DNA from: Myxococcales bacterium
GTDB lineage: Bacteria; Myxococcota; Polyangia; Polyangiales; Polyangiaceae
Direction: 5' to 3'
DNA length: 64,000 nucleotides
Assembly (NCBI GenBank): GCA_003151595.1
Contig: PLXW01000022.1
Location: 106,728-170,727 of the forward strand
The stretch's first letter is position 1. Each line of letters begins with the position of its first letter. Position numbers and translations under genes: made by a program. Positions 8,612 through 17,927 of the stretch are shown in pieces. A model generated the notes under the pieces. It made no database searches, was not told where the DNA came from, and worked only from the letters and a program-made list of their open reading frames with translations.

Positions 8612-10102
8612 GTGACCAAGGCCGACAGCGACGCGTCGATGGCGTCGAAGGCCGCGTCCGGCGCGGGCTGGACGATCGCCACGAGCCTCCTGTCGCGCGC
8701 GCTGGGGCTCGTGGGGACGCTCCTCATCACGCACTACCTCGAGCCCGACGTGCTCGGGAACGTGTCGAACGCCTTCATCCTGGTCATCACAGCGCACCAG
8801 TTCTCGCAGCTCGGCGTCACGCAGTACCTCGTGGCCAAGCCCGACGCGCCGCGCGCGGTCACGTGGCACGTCACGGTCGTCAGCCTCGTGGTCGGCGCGC
8901 TGGCCATCTTCGGCATGGGCTTCTTCGGCCGCTACTTCGCCGGCGCGCTGTCGTCGCCCACCCTCCAGCTCTATCTGCCGGGCTTCGCGATCGCGCTCTA
9001 CATCGAGCGGGTCAGCATCATCCCCGAGCGGCTCCTCGTTCGCGAGATGCGCTTTCGCACCATCGGCCTGTGGAAGACGGCCAGCGAGATCACGTACTCG
9101 GTCGTCTCGATCGTGATGGCCATCCTGGGCTTCGGCGGGTTCGCGATCGTCTTCGGCAACATCGCGCGGGCCTGCGTCTATGCCCTCGGCGTCTTCCGCG
9201 CCACCAAGCTCGCCGAGTGGCTCACGCCTGCGCCGATCTCCGGCAAGGTGATCCGCGCGCTCCTCGAGTTCGGCGTGCCGCTCTCGATCGGCACCAGCTT
9301 CGGCGGCATGGCGCGGCGATGGGACAACCTCCTCATCTCGTCGATGTTCGGCACCACGGTCGTCGGCGAATACAACCTGGCCTACAACCTGGCCGAGGTC
9401 CCCGCGATCCAGATCGGCTACCAGATCGGCGACGTGCTCATGCCCGCCTTCGCGCGCATGGACCCGCCGGCGCGGCGCGACGCGCTCGTGCGATCGACGG
9501 GCCTGCTCGCGCTCATCGTGTTCCCGATGGCGCTCGGCCTCGGCGCGGTGGCCCCCTCGGTCGTGGCGACGCTTCTTCGCGCGGAGTGGAGCGGCGTCGC
9601 GCCGATGCTCGCGGTCCTGTCGCTGCTCGCCATCGGGAGCCCGCTGGGATGGACCGTCTCGGCGTACCTGCAGGCGATGACGCGCACGCGCGTGATCATG
9701 ATCCTCGAGATGGTGAAGCTCGTCCTGCTCCTGTCGGCGATGGCCCTCCTCGGTCGCGTCGGCGGACCGCTGCTCGCCTGCGGCGCGGTCGGCGTCGCGT
9801 TCGCGGGGCACGCCATCGCCAGCTTGTGGGTCGTGCATCGCATCGACCAGGTGCCGCTCACGCCGATCGTCGTGAGCAGCGCGCGCGTCATCCTGGCGTG
9901 CGTTCCGATGATCGCGGCGGTCGTCGGCGTGCGCGCGGCGCTGAGCCACGCCGGCGTTCACGCGCCGGCCGTGCACCTCGTCGTCGAGCTGCTGGCCGGG
10001 GCGATCGCCTACGTGGGCGCGGCGTTCGTCTTCGCGCGTCCGGCGGCGACCGAGTTCTTGCGCTTGCTGGGCGACGTCGTGAAGCGGCGTCGCGCGGCTT
10101 GA
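8612..10102 (+). CDS. oligosaccharide flippase / polysaccharide biosynthesis membrane protein (Wzx-like)
   Basis: Predicted inner-membrane exporter that flips lipid-linked sugar units. The 496 residues show about 12-14 hydrophobic segments. After a short polar N-terminus comes SGAGWTIATSLLSRALGLVG, the usual opening of the polysaccharide transport (PST/MATE-like) family, then HYLEPDVLGNVSNAF and, mid-protein, GVPLSIGTSFGGMARRWDN, which matches the second repeat half. The start is GTG 8612. No glycosyltransferases are adjacent, so the glycan it serves is unknown. It converges on the sigma-54 regulator. Confidence 0.88.
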   Translation: MTKADSDASMASKAASGAGWTIATSLLSRALGLVGTLLITHYLEPDVLGNVSNAFILVITAHQFSQLGVTQYLVAKPDAPRAVTWHVTVVSLVVGALAIFGMGFFGRYFAGALSSPTLQLYLPGFAIALYIERVSIIPERLLVREMRFRTIGLWKTASEITYSVVSIVMAILGFGGFAIVFGNIARACVYALGVFRATKLAEWLTPAPISGKVIRALLEFGVPLSIGTSFGGMARRWDNLLISSMFGTTVVGEYNLAYNLAEVPAIQIGYQIGDVLMPAFARMDPPARRDALVRSTGLLALIVFPMALGLGAVAPSVVATLLRAEWSGVAPMLAVLSLLAIGSPLGWTVSAYLQAMTRTRVIMILEMVKLVLLLSAMALLGRVGGPLLACGAVGVAFAGHAIASLWVVHRIDQVPLTPIVVSSARVILACVPMIAAVVGVRAALSHAGVHAPAVHLVVELLAGAIAYVGAAFVFARPAATEFLRLLGDVVKRRRAA

Positions 10103-10107
10103 ATCAT

Positions 10108-10129
10108 TGCCCCCTGCCCGGGGAGGGGA
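10108..10129. terminator. GC-rich palindrome between convergent genes
   Basis: CCCCT and AGGGG arms around a GCCCGGGG loop lie in the 27-base gap between two convergent stops. It has no T-run. It may act as a bidirectional terminator; it also resembles a remnant of the larger CCCTCTCCC/GGGAGAGGG elements further on. Confidence 0.35.
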
Positions 10130-11947
10130 CTACTTCTTCCGCGGCCGCGGCAGATTGAACTCTTCGAGCCGGTTCACCAGCGTCTGCCGCGACATGCCGA
10201 GCAGCTTCGCCGCCGACGTCTGGTTCCACGCGCACTGCTCGAGCGCCGCGACGACGCGCGCGCGCTCGGGATCGCTCGCCGCCGGATCGGCGGGGGGAGG
10301 GATCGTCGGCTCCTGCCCTCGCATCTTGGGCAGATCGACCTTCGTCGATACCGTCGGCTCGAACGACGCGTCGTAGATCGACACCTGCGGCGGCTTCACC
10401 GGCTTCGCCTGCGCCGCCATGCGCCCCATTCGCTCGCGCGCCACGTGGTCGGTCGTGATCGTGTACCCGCTGCACAGCAGCACCGCGCGATCGATCACGT
10501 TCTTCAGCTCGCGGATGTTTCCCGGCCAGTCGTACGTCTGCAGCATCTCGATCGCTTCGGGCGCGATCTCCAGGCGCTTCCGCCCCGACTGCTTGCACGC
10601 CATCGCCATGAAGTGACGCGCCAGCGACTCGATCTCTTCGGTCCGCTCGCGGAGCGGCGGGATCACGATGGCGAACCCGTTCAGCCGGAAATACAGATCC
10701 TGGCGGAAGCGACCGGCGGCGATCTCGTGGTGCAGATCGCGGTTCGTCGCCGCCACGAAGCGCACGTCGATCGCCCGCGGCGTGAGCGCGCCCACGCGCT
10801 GCACCTCGCGCTGCTCGATCACGCGCAGCAGCTTCGCTTGGAGAGACATCGGCATCTCGCCGACCTCGTCGAGGAACGCCGTCCCGCCGCCCGCCGACTC
10901 GAGCAGGCCCGGCTTGGCGGTGAGCGCGCCGGTGAACGCGCCCTTCTCGTGCCCGAACAGCTCGCTCTCCAGCAGCGACTCGGAGAGCGACGCGCAGTTC
11001 AAGCAGACGAGCGGCTTGTCGGCGCGCGGCGAGCGATCGTGGATCATCCGCGCGAGCACTTCTTTTCCCACGCCGGTCTCGCCGAGGATCAGCACGCTGA
11101 TCGGCGACGCCGCGACCTTGTTCACCAGCGGCTCGAGCCGCGCCAGCGCCCCCTCGCGAACGACGTCCTTCGCGTTCCCCGCCGGCGGCGCCATCGTCGG
11201 GTTGCCCGAGCGCGAGACCAGCGACTCCGGCGTGCGCCCGTCTTGCGGGTAGCAGGCGACGGCCACGGTGGCCTTCACCCCCTCGGTGCGGAGGCGCCCT
11301 TCGATCTCGAGCGCCAGCGCCTGCGCGATGTGCGGCGCGGTCTCGACCAGGAGCATCTCGTACTCTTCGTCGGAGTACATCGCGAGGACGTCGACCGCGC
11401 GCAGCATCTCGACGAGCGTCTTCTCGATCTTCTCCATCGGCGACTTCGCAGCCGCGTGCACGCGGGCCACGGCGAACGGCCGTCCCCCTTGCTCGGCGCG
11501 CACGCACTCGTCTTCGAGCCGCGCTTCGAAGTAGCCGTGGCTCCACACGCGCCGCGGTCGCGTGCCGCCGGCGGCGAACTGCAGCACGACGTTGGTCTTG
11601 CCCAGCTTGATGACGTCGCCGATCGCCAGCGGATGCGGTGTGTTCGCCGCGACCCGTTCGGCGCCGACCCACGTGCCGTTCATGCTCCCGTGATCGATGA
11701 CCTCGAAGTGATCGCCCGTGCGCCGCACGACGGCGTGAACGCGCGAGAGCAACGGATCGTCGATGCGGAGCGAGCACGTGTCGGATCGCCCGAGCGTGAC
11801 CTCGCCCATGTCGGGGAGCGTGAAGAGCGCCGCGGTCGCGCGTTCGCTCATGACGAGGAGCGCGTAGTGCGGACGGTGCCGCCCATCGGTCGAGGACGGC
11901 GCGCTCGGGATTCTCGCTTCGGTCGCGCGCTCGTTGGGTTCGGCCAC
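10130..11947 (-). CDS. FHA / degenerate-GGDEF / sigma-54 AAA+ transcriptional activator
   Basis: Predicted enhancer-binding activator of sigma-54 promoters. I start at GTG 11947, which lines up with the paralogue at 28973. Domains: FHA at about residues 45-110 ([23 protein letters not shown]); a 120-residue middle region (about 130-250) that looks like a decayed GGDEF domain, with [12 protein letters not shown] where GGDEF would be; AAA+ core from about 275 with Walker A GETGVGKE, intact GAFTGA loop, Walker B FLDEVGEM; and a Fis-type HTH at the end ([20 protein letters not shown]). The FHA domain implies input from Ser/Thr kinases and not an aspartate phosphorelay. It is divergent from the patatin gene. 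Confidence 0.92.
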   Translation of the reverse strand: MAEPNERATEARIPSAPSSTDGRHRPHYALLVMSERATAALFTLPDMGEVTLGRSDTCSLRIDDPLLSRVHAVVRRTGDHFEVIDHGSMNGTWVGAERVAANTPHPLAIGDVIKLGKTNVVLQFAAGGTRPRRVWSHGYFEARLEDECVRAEQGGRPFAVARVHAAAKSPMEKIEKTLVEMLRAVDVLAMYSDEEYEMLLVETAPHIAQALALEIEGRLRTEGVKATVAVACYPQDGRTPESLVSRSGNPTMAPPAGNAKDVVREGALARLEPLVNKVAASPISVLILGETGVGKEVLARMIHDRSPRADKPLVCLNCASLSESLLESELFGHEKGAFTGALTAKPGLLESAGGGTAFLDEVGEMPMSLQAKLLRVIEQREVQRVGALTPRAIDVRFVAATNRDLHHEIAAGRFRQDLYFRLNGFAIVIPPLRERTEEIESLARHFMAMACKQSGRKRLEIAPEAIEMLQTYDWPGNIRELKNVIDRAVLLCSGYTITTDHVARERMGRMAAQAKPVKPPQVSIYDASFEPTVSTKVDLPKMRGQEPTIPPPADPAASDPERARVVAALEQCAWNQTSAAKLLGMSRQTLVNRLEEFNLPRPRKK

Positions 11948-11995
11948 TAGCCGGAAGCGTACGAAGGAAGCCGCTCGCAATGCAACTCGCGCCCG

Positions 11996-12013
11996 GGCGC
12001 GTCAAGACGCGCC
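11996..12013. promoter_or_regulatory. perfect 8-bp palindrome, candidate operator
   Basis: GGCGCGTC and GACGCGCC flank a two-base AA centre within the 143-base gap between the divergent starts of the sigma-54 activator and the patatin gene. Its position suggests a regulator site or hairpin; no binding protein can be named. Confidence 0.35.
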
Positions 12014-12090
12014 TCGGACGCACCCTCCCACGCGATCGGGGCCGCGAATTGGGCCGGATGCGCTCCCACCGCCTACGATCCCGCTCCCCG

Positions 12091-14112
12091 ATGAACGGAC
12101 GACGATGCCGCGCCGGCGTGCTCCTGGTGACGGCTGCCGCGGCCGCGGTGACCCTCGGCTGCCACGGAATCGTGACCACCGACATGGTCATCACCGCCTT
12201 CAACGGCGGCGCGCTCGACACGAGCGGAGGCGATCCGTTCCACGACCCGAAGGTGATCCCGCGCGAGCTCGTCGACCGCGCGATCCGGGCGCAGCTCGAC
12301 GACGGCTACTTCGGGCAAGGGCACGCGCCGGCGATGTACGTCGCCAAGTGGATGCGCGCGGCGGCGAAGGACGGCGTCGAAGACTTCCTGGCCGCGGTCG
12401 AGGACGACGAGTGCCAGGGGAAGATTCGTGTGGGCAAGGCGTGCGCGCAGCGAACCGCGCAGCGCGCGACCGTCGCCGACGCAGGCCCCGACGCGAGCAC
12501 GGACAAGACGGCGCAGTCGAAGACGGTGACGCGCAAGGCGCTCCTGACGGCGACGCTGGCGTGGGCCGACGGCGGGCCGAACGAGCCGCTGTGTCTGTCG
12601 GGCGTCGGCAACTTGCGGGTCGAGGACTTCGCCGACTTCATTCGCTTCTCGGCGGCCGTGGAGCGCGCGGCGCAGGCCGTGGCGCCGCTCTTGACCGAGA
12701 AGCTCGTCGACGAAGACGCGATTCGAAAAGGGATGGTCCTCGCGTTCGAGCACACGGCCACGTACCTCGACGACCGCGAGTGGCGCCGATCGCGCAAGCG
12801 CCGGACGACGGGGCTGGTCGTCAAAGGGGGGGCCTCGACCGGGATCTACAGCGCCGGGATCGTGTGGACCGCGCTCCACGTGATCCGCGCGTACGGCCTG
12901 GAGTGCAAAGCGCACCCCGAAGAGTGCGGCTCGCTGAAGTCGCTCCGCTTCGATCTCCTCTCGGGCACGAGCACCGGCGCGCTCATCTCCGTCGCCGCCG
13001 ACCTCTTCGCCAACGCCGCCGACGACGCGACCGGGCAGCAGAGCGCCATCGACAACCTCGCCCGCTGGTTCACGTGCAGCTCGGAGAACAGCCTGTACTG
13101 CGCGCGCTCTGCGCCGGCGCTCGCCCTCGCGCGCAACCAGGCGGGCCTCGTCGAGTTCCAGGGGCTCCAGGCGACGCTCGACCAGCAGGTGAGCTGCGCG
13201 ATGATGACGAACCGATCGGAGCTCGTCCTCAACACGGTCGACTTCCGCACGGGGCGTCTCTACGCGCTGAGCGATCAAGATCGCTACTCGCTGCAGCGGC
13301 CGAGCGACATCGTGCAAGGGGCGCTGGCGTCGGCGGTGCTCCCGGTCATCGCGCGGCCGGTGACGATGCTCCCCGTGAACTACAGCGCGGCGATGCCGCT
13401 CACGTACCTCGACGGCGGGATTCGCTCCGAGCTGCCGATCACGCCGCTCGTGGAGCGTGGCGCGGAGCGCGTGCTCGTCGTGTCGAGCTCGGCGTCGGTG
13501 CTCGGAGAGTCGCCGCCGTTGAGCGACGCGGTCGGCATCGCGGCGCGGTACATCGACGTGTCCACCGGCGGCGTGACCGAGAGCGAGATCGGGCACGCGA
13601 CGGCGATGGTCCAGGCGATGCGTCTCGCGGAGATCGACACGTGCCGCGACTGGATCGCGGCGCACCCCGAGCTGTGCGGCACGTCGTGCAACGCGCCCGC
13701 GCTGTGTCGCGGCGACTGGGACAACGCCTGCGTCCCGGCCGCAGCGCCGGAGCCGATGCGATCGGACGATCGGGTCGATCGCTTGTGGCAGATGGTGACG
13801 TTCTTTCGCGACGAGAAGACGGTCGAAGCGCTGCACGGGTACACGTTCGATTCGACGGCGCAGCGGAACTTGTTCCTCGCCGGAGCGGATGCAGCGCGCC
13901 TGCGGTGCATCGAGATCGCGCAGCTCCTGGGCGTGGACGTCGATCAGCCCCAGCTCCGCGCGAAGCTCTCGGCGTGGTGCAGCCCGGCGCTGAGCGGATC
14001 GCTCTGCCCGGCGAACGCGAACACGAGCGCAAGTGTCGCGACGTGCGGGGAGACGGATCCGCCGCCGCCGAACCCGAATGACGTGTGTCGCGCCGAGGAG
14101 AAGACGCCGTGA
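12091..14112 (+). CDS. patatin-like phospholipase lipoprotein
   Basis: Predicted lipid acyl hydrolase anchored in the envelope. ATG 12091 begins a lipoprotein signal (AAAAAVTLGC). After a 230-residue N-terminal region the patatin fold is clear: oxyanion-hole motif VVKGGASTGIY at about residue 247, nucleophile elbow SGTSTGAL at about 291, and the catalytic-Asp motif YLDGGIRSELPITPL at about 438, so the Ser-Asp dyad is intact. Many cysteines in the last 150 residues (CSPALSGSLCPANAN and others) suggest disulphides outside the cytoplasm. Its TGA overlaps the GTG of the next gene, implying translational coupling. Confidence 0.88.
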   Translation: MNGRRCRAGVLLVTAAAAAVTLGCHGIVTTDMVITAFNGGALDTSGGDPFHDPKVIPRELVDRAIRAQLDDGYFGQGHAPAMYVAKWMRAAAKDGVEDFLAAVEDDECQGKIRVGKACAQRTAQRATVADAGPDASTDKTAQSKTVTRKALLTATLAWADGGPNEPLCLSGVGNLRVEDFADFIRFSAAVERAAQAVAPLLTEKLVDEDAIRKGMVLAFEHTATYLDDREWRRSRKRRTTGLVVKGGASTGIYSAGIVWTALHVIRAYGLECKAHPEECGSLKSLRFDLLSGTSTGALISVAADLFANAADDATGQQSAIDNLARWFTCSSENSLYCARSAPALALARNQAGLVEFQGLQATLDQQVSCAMMTNRSELVLNTVDFRTGRLYALSDQDRYSLQRPSDIVQGALASAVLPVIARPVTMLPVNYSAAMPLTYLDGGIRSELPITPLVERGAERVLVVSSSASVLGESPPLSDAVGIAARYIDVSTGGVTESEIGHATAMVQAMRLAEIDTCRDWIAAHPELCGTSCNAPALCRGDWDNACVPAAAPEPMRSDDRVDRLWQMVTFFRDEKTVEALHGYTFDSTAQRNLFLAGADAARLRCIEIAQLLGVDVDQPQLRAKLSAWCSPALSGSLCPANANTSASVATCGETDPPPPNPNDVCRAEEKTP

Positions 14113-15149
14113 AGGGGGGCGCGCTGGCGATTGTGATCGGTACGTTGGCCGCGAACACGAACGCGACCGCGACCCCGACCCCGACCCCGACCGCGAACTG
14201 CGACACCACCCCGCTCTCCGCGACCCCCCTCCGCCCCTTCACCCTCTACCCCATCCGCCACGACGAGCTCTGGGTCACCACCGACTACCTCGGCGACTGG
14301 AGTCACGGCCACGACGCGAGCGGCGGTATCGACGCCGAGTACGTCCACGCCTTCGGCGACGACCAGCGCGTGCGCGTGGGCATCGGGAACACGTTCCAGA
14401 TCGGCAGCTGGGCGCGCGGCGGATCGATCGCGGTCATCCCCGCGCTGTCCTTTCGCGGGAGCGTCGTCATGGACGACTTCTTCGACTTCTACGTGCTCGC
14501 GAAGGCGGGCGTCGTGCTCGCGCAATCGGGCGACGCCGCGCGCGGGGGCGTCGGCTTCGGTGCGCGCGCGGGGCGGCTCGTGGAGCTCGAGCTCAGCGTC
14601 GATGCGCTGGCGGCGCTCGGAAGCCCCTTCGCCCCCGACGAACGATGGATCCCCGGCTTCGGCGTGAGTCTCGGGCTCGATCTCTGCGGGGCCTTCGGCG
14701 GATGCGCGGCCGTGCCCCGCACCGAGGAGACGAAGAACTTCACCTGCGACCTTTACCAGCGCGCGTACGACGTCTGCACCTCGCTCGCGCCGACGGCGAA
14801 CGCCGACCTGTGCAGCGCGGTCGAGAAGGCGATCGATCCCGATCGCTTCACGCCCACGAGCGACGAAGACTCGACCGACGCCTTCTTGCGGGGGCTCGCC
14901 GCGAGCGTCACCACGCCGGGCCTCGCCGACGCGATCCGCGCGCGCCTCATCGCGCCGCACCAGGCGCTCCGTGCGCAACGCGCGACGAATCAGGAGACCG
15001 AGCGCATCCTCCAGCAGACCAAGCAGTCGCCCGCGCAGCACTGCCGCTACATGCCGTACCCCGCCGAGCTCCGCACCGCGCTCGGGTGCGACACCTCGCC
15101 GCCGCAGTGCCAGCGCGTGACGTGCACGATGGACGCGAGCGCGCCGTAG
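14109..15149 (+). CDS. hypothetical exported protein, beta-barrel-like, coupled to the patatin
   Basis: Begins at GTG 14109, overlapping the preceding stop as GTGA, so it is probably translated by the same ribosomes as the patatin lipoprotein. It has a signal-like start, a short Thr-Pro repeat linker (TATPTPTPTAN) and about 160 residues of alternating hydrophobic/polar strands with many Gly and aromatics (ELWVTTDYLGDWSHG, VRVGIGNTFQIGSWARGG, GFGARAGRLVELELSVDAL), like an outer-membrane beta-barrel. The last 120 residues are helical with several Cys. I do not recognise the family. A role in export or anchoring of the patatin is a guess from coupling alone. Confidence 0.7.
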   Translation: MKGGALAIVIGTLAANTNATATPTPTPTANCDTTPLSATPLRPFTLYPIRHDELWVTTDYLGDWSHGHDASGGIDAEYVHAFGDDQRVRVGIGNTFQIGSWARGGSIAVIPALSFRGSVVMDDFFDFYVLAKAGVVLAQSGDAARGGVGFGARAGRLVELELSVDALAALGSPFAPDERWIPGFGVSLGLDLCGAFGGCAAVPRTEETKNFTCDLYQRAYDVCTSLAPTANADLCSAVEKAIDPDRFTPTSDEDSTDAFLRGLAASVTTPGLADAIRARLIAPHQALRAQRATNQETERILQQTKQSPAQHCRYMPYPAELRTALGCDTSPPQCQRVTCTMDASAP

Positions 15150-15154
15150 CGCGA

Positions 15155-16909
15155 CTACGGGCGCCCGGGGCCGAGCGTCACGCGCTCGCCGAGGTGCGGC
15201 GCCTTCGCGTCGTAGAGCGCCGTCCCGTCCCACGCGATCCATCGGTACATAGCGTCGTCGAGGTCGCGATCGAGCTCGTAGCGAACCGACGTCGGCGCGC
15301 CGTCGGCGTTCACGCGAAGGATCGTCACGTGAAGCCCGGGCGACTCGCCGACGTCGCCGACCCGGAAGGCGTTCGCGGGGTCACGAAAGAGCGCGACCAA
15401 CGGGTCGGGCGCGGCGTCGGGCGCGAGGGTGATGACGACCGCGCGCGCGCTTTCGCGGAGCACCTCGACGTTTCCCGTCGTCGATGCGAACGCGCGGAGG
15501 CGCTTCGGACGGAAGCGGTGCGGGTCGAGCGGGAACAGCCACGGTTGCCCCATGAGCACCGAGGGGACGTTCATGAGGAGGACCGTCTGCTGCTGCACCT
15601 CCGGCCCGGCCAGCGAGCCGGCCGACGCGCGATCGACCCAGCGCCCGAGCGCCGCGAGCGCCGTGCTCGTCACGGGCAAGAGCAGCGGCGCCACGACGAG
15701 GTGAACCGCGATCCAGAACGTTCGTAGTGCGCGGGCGCTCCGCGCGCGAGGCGGAGGCGCGATGGGCGCCGGCTCTCGAAGGTCGCCGATCACCTGCGCG
15801 ATGAGACCGAACGCGCCCAGGCCGACGTAGAGGAGCAGTCGATCGGAGGGGAACGACGCCACGACCGGCGCGATCGACAGCACCATCCCCAGCGCGAAGA
15901 AACGCGTGACCGCGTCGCGCTGTACTCTCGGAGCGACGACCCACGCCACGAACGACGCGAACGCCGTCGACACCACGACGATCGCCGCCCGAACGCCTGC
16001 CGGCGCGAGCCCGTACACGTCCGACGCGGGCAACGCGAGCTGCCCCAGGAGCAACGCCGCCGCGTGCGTCGGCACCGCGCGCAGGAACGCGCCCGTGTCG
16101 GCGACGGGATCGACATACAGCCCCGAAGCGAGCGCTCCGTAGCCGAGTTTCCGATAGACGACCTGCCACACGATCACGATCGCCACGTACGGCACGAGCG
16201 CCAGTGCCCGCTTCTTCGGCGGCGCGCGATCGAGCGTCACGGCGTGCGCCACGAGATACGCCAGCGACCCGAGGCCCAGCTCCGCGGAGAGCAGCGCCGT
16301 CGTGAACGCGAGCGGCCCGAGCACCGCGCCCGGCTTCCATCCGTCACGCCGCCAGCGATCGTGCGCCAGGATCGCCGCCACCCCGAACATCGCGGCGATG
16401 ACCGCGTTTCGATTCGCCAGCCACCCCACCGGAAAGCCGTGCGCGTCGTCGATGGCGTAGAGAAGCGCGGCCAGCATCGCGACGCCGACCGGCACGAGGC
16501 GCCGATAGAGCGCGGCGACCAGCGCGATCAACGCGGCGTAGAGCGCGAGGCTCTCGGCGTGCATCAGCCACGGCCAGCGATCGATGACGTTGTAGTCGAA
16601 GACGTGGAGCGCGGCGGACACTGGCCGAAGGAACGCGAGCTTGAGATCTTTCGGCGCGAACCACGGCAGGAATCCGCTCTCGTAGAGCACCGCCTTCCGC
16701 GCCGGGTCGGCCGCCACGAACGAGAAGAGATCGAGCCGCGACCACACGTCGGTCCCGAACACGCCGCGCGCCTTCATGCGCTGAAGGACGTCGTCGAAAA
16801 AGAGTCCGTTGGTGAGCGACGGCAGCGTGAGCAACACGCCCGCGAGCGGCACGAAGATGCGCGCGCGAGGAGAGGCGAGGAGCTCGCCTAACCGGCGTGT
16901 GAGGGCCAC
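15155..16909 (-). CDS. polytopic membrane protein, possible GT-C-type
   Basis: A 584-residue protein started at GTG 16909, where a short polar n-region precedes the first membrane helix (IFVPLAGVLLTLPSLTNGLF). About ten or eleven hydrophobic segments follow, then a soluble C-terminal region of about 150 residues. The segment just after helix 1, NGLFFDDVLQRMKARG, has the acidic pair in the first extracytoplasmic loop expected of GT-C glycosyltransferases (family 39/83-like), and WLANRNAVIAAMFG fits too. That is suggestive only. The longer upstream open frame is Arg-rich and antisense to the adjacent gene, so I exclude it. Confidence 0.65.
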   Translation of the reverse strand: MALTRRLGELLASPRARIFVPLAGVLLTLPSLTNGLFFDDVLQRMKARGVFGTDVWSRLDLFSFVAADPARKAVLYESGFLPWFAPKDLKLAFLRPVSAALHVFDYNVIDRWPWLMHAESLALYAALIALVAALYRRLVPVGVAMLAALLYAIDDAHGFPVGWLANRNAVIAAMFGVAAILAHDRWRRDGWKPGAVLGPLAFTTALLSAELGLGSLAYLVAHAVTLDRAPPKKRALALVPYVAIVIVWQVVYRKLGYGALASGLYVDPVADTGAFLRAVPTHAAALLLGQLALPASDVYGLAPAGVRAAIVVVSTAFASFVAWVVAPRVQRDAVTRFFALGMVLSIAPVVASFPSDRLLLYVGLGAFGLIAQVIGDLREPAPIAPPPRARSARALRTFWIAVHLVVAPLLLPVTSTALAALGRWVDRASAGSLAGPEVQQQTVLLMNVPSVLMGQPWLFPLDPHRFRPKRLRAFASTTGNVEVLRESARAVVITLAPDAAPDPLVALFRDPANAFRVGDVGESPGLHVTILRVNADGAPTSVRYELDRDLDDAMYRWIAWDGTALYDAKAPHLGERVTLGPGRP

Positions 16910-17003
16910 GCCGAGAGAATACGTGAGCGGGCACGAAGATTCCCGACCGCCCCCCTGAGCGCGGAGCGAACCTGGGGATGGTCGGGGATTTCGAGGGGTA
17001 CGG

Positions 17004-17534
17004 TCAGTTCGTCTGCGAAGTCGTCTTCGCCGCGGACGAAGGCGTGGTCGCAGCTTCCGCCGCCGTCGCCGTCGAGGCCTCCGCGCCATTGCTCCCGTTC
17101 GCGTCTTCCGACGCCACCACACCGGCCTTGGCCTTTTGCCGCGTGCCCGTCGTGTTGCGCGCAGCTCGGGTCTCGAGCGCCTTGTCGGCCGCATCGGCCT
17201 TGGTCCTCGCGGTCGTCTTCGCGCGCGTGCGCGGCTTGAGGCCATACTCCTCGAGCTCCGACGGTGAGGACGCCGTCAGAAGATGAGTCACGAGCTTGAG
17301 CAAGATCGGGTGGAGCTTGGCGTCGTTTCCTCGACTGAGGGCCACCGCTTCGCTCCACACGACGTGCTTTGCGTCGGCATCCACCCCGGCGTCGATGCTG
17401 TGTTGGCACATCGTCGCCAGGTCCGACATCTTGTGTTGAGTCCCTTCCAGGGCGACGGTCTTCGCCTTGGACGATTGAATCCCTGCGATCATGCGACGCA
17501 GGAATTCACGCTTGATCGGCTTTGAGCCTTTCAT
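17004..17534 (-). CDS. hypothetical protein with Ala/Thr-rich tail
   Basis: A 176-residue cytoplasmic protein started at ATG 17534, with a GGAGA site about a dozen bases upstream. The first 85 residues look folded and basic (FLRRMIAGIQSSKAKTVALE, then LHPILLKLVTHLLTASSPSE). The remaining half is low complexity, first Lys/Arg/Thr-rich (KPRTRAKTTARTKADAADK) and then Ala/Thr/Ser-rich to the end, like histone-H1-type tails found in GC-rich bacteria. A nucleic-acid-binding role is only an analogy. Function unknown. Confidence 0.6.
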   Translation of the reverse strand: MKGSKPIKREFLRRMIAGIQSSKAKTVALEGTQHKMSDLATMCQHSIDAGVDADAKHVVWSEAVALSRGNDAKLHPILLKLVTHLLTASSPSELEEYGLKPRTRAKTTARTKADAADKALETRAARNTTGTRQKAKAGVVASEDANGSNGAEASTATAAEAATTPSSAAKTTSQTN

Positions 17535-17612
17535 GATGAACGTGGTCTCCGGAGATCGAGAGGCGGCGCCCCGGGCGGAATTGCCCGGAGCTGTGCCCCT
17601 TAATGATCCCAT

Positions 17613-17670
17613 CGGATCAACCGCGGAGAACGTTGCTAAGAAAGCGACACGGCGGCTCGCTTTCGCGGGA
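17613..17670. other. leader region without recognisable features
   Basis: The gap between the Ala-tail protein and the tRNA is 315-odd bases. This first part, just upstream of the tandem repeats, shows no convincing open frame or motif. Confidence 0.3.
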
Positions 17671-17856
17671 GAGGCGCTGATCCTGCGCGGAGGGTCGCCG
17701 ATCCTGCAAGATCGGGGGCTCGCGTGGCCGGCGAGGCGGTGATCCTGCGCGGACAGTCGCTGATCCTGCAGGATCGGCGGGCCGCACGTCCGACGAGGCG
17801 ATCTTCCTGCGGGGAGAGTCGCTGATCCTGCAGGATCAGGGGCCGGCGGCGCGGGC
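17671..17856. repeat. three exact-period 62-bp tandem repeats
   Basis: Three imperfect copies start at 17671, 17733 and 17795, each beginning GAGGCG and each 62 bp apart; a fourth copy appears to begin at 17857 and breaks off. Each unit has a TCCTGC half-site and, about 25 bp on, the near-palindrome GATCCTGCAGGATC (GATCCTGCAAGATC in the first copy). No open frame runs through. The array ends about 70 bp before tRNA-Pro. Confidence 0.85.
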
Positions 17857-17927
17857 GAGAGGACTATCCGCTGTGGCGAGACGCTGAACCCGGGCGTCCC
17901 GTCGTGCTAGATCCGTCCTTGCAGCGA

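Noticed and set aside
8230..10158. 642-codon open frame on the plus strand over the flippase gene
   Set aside because: Arg-rich out-of-frame translation of the flippase; the true frame encodes membrane helices.
10445..11950. 501-codon open frame opposite the FHA/sigma-54 activator
   Set aside because: Arg/Ala-rich shadow composition; the minus-strand frame has complete AAA+ motifs.
17671..17856. CRISPR-like array
   Set aside because: Repeats are contiguous at 62 bp with no unique spacers between invariant repeats, and no cas genes are near.
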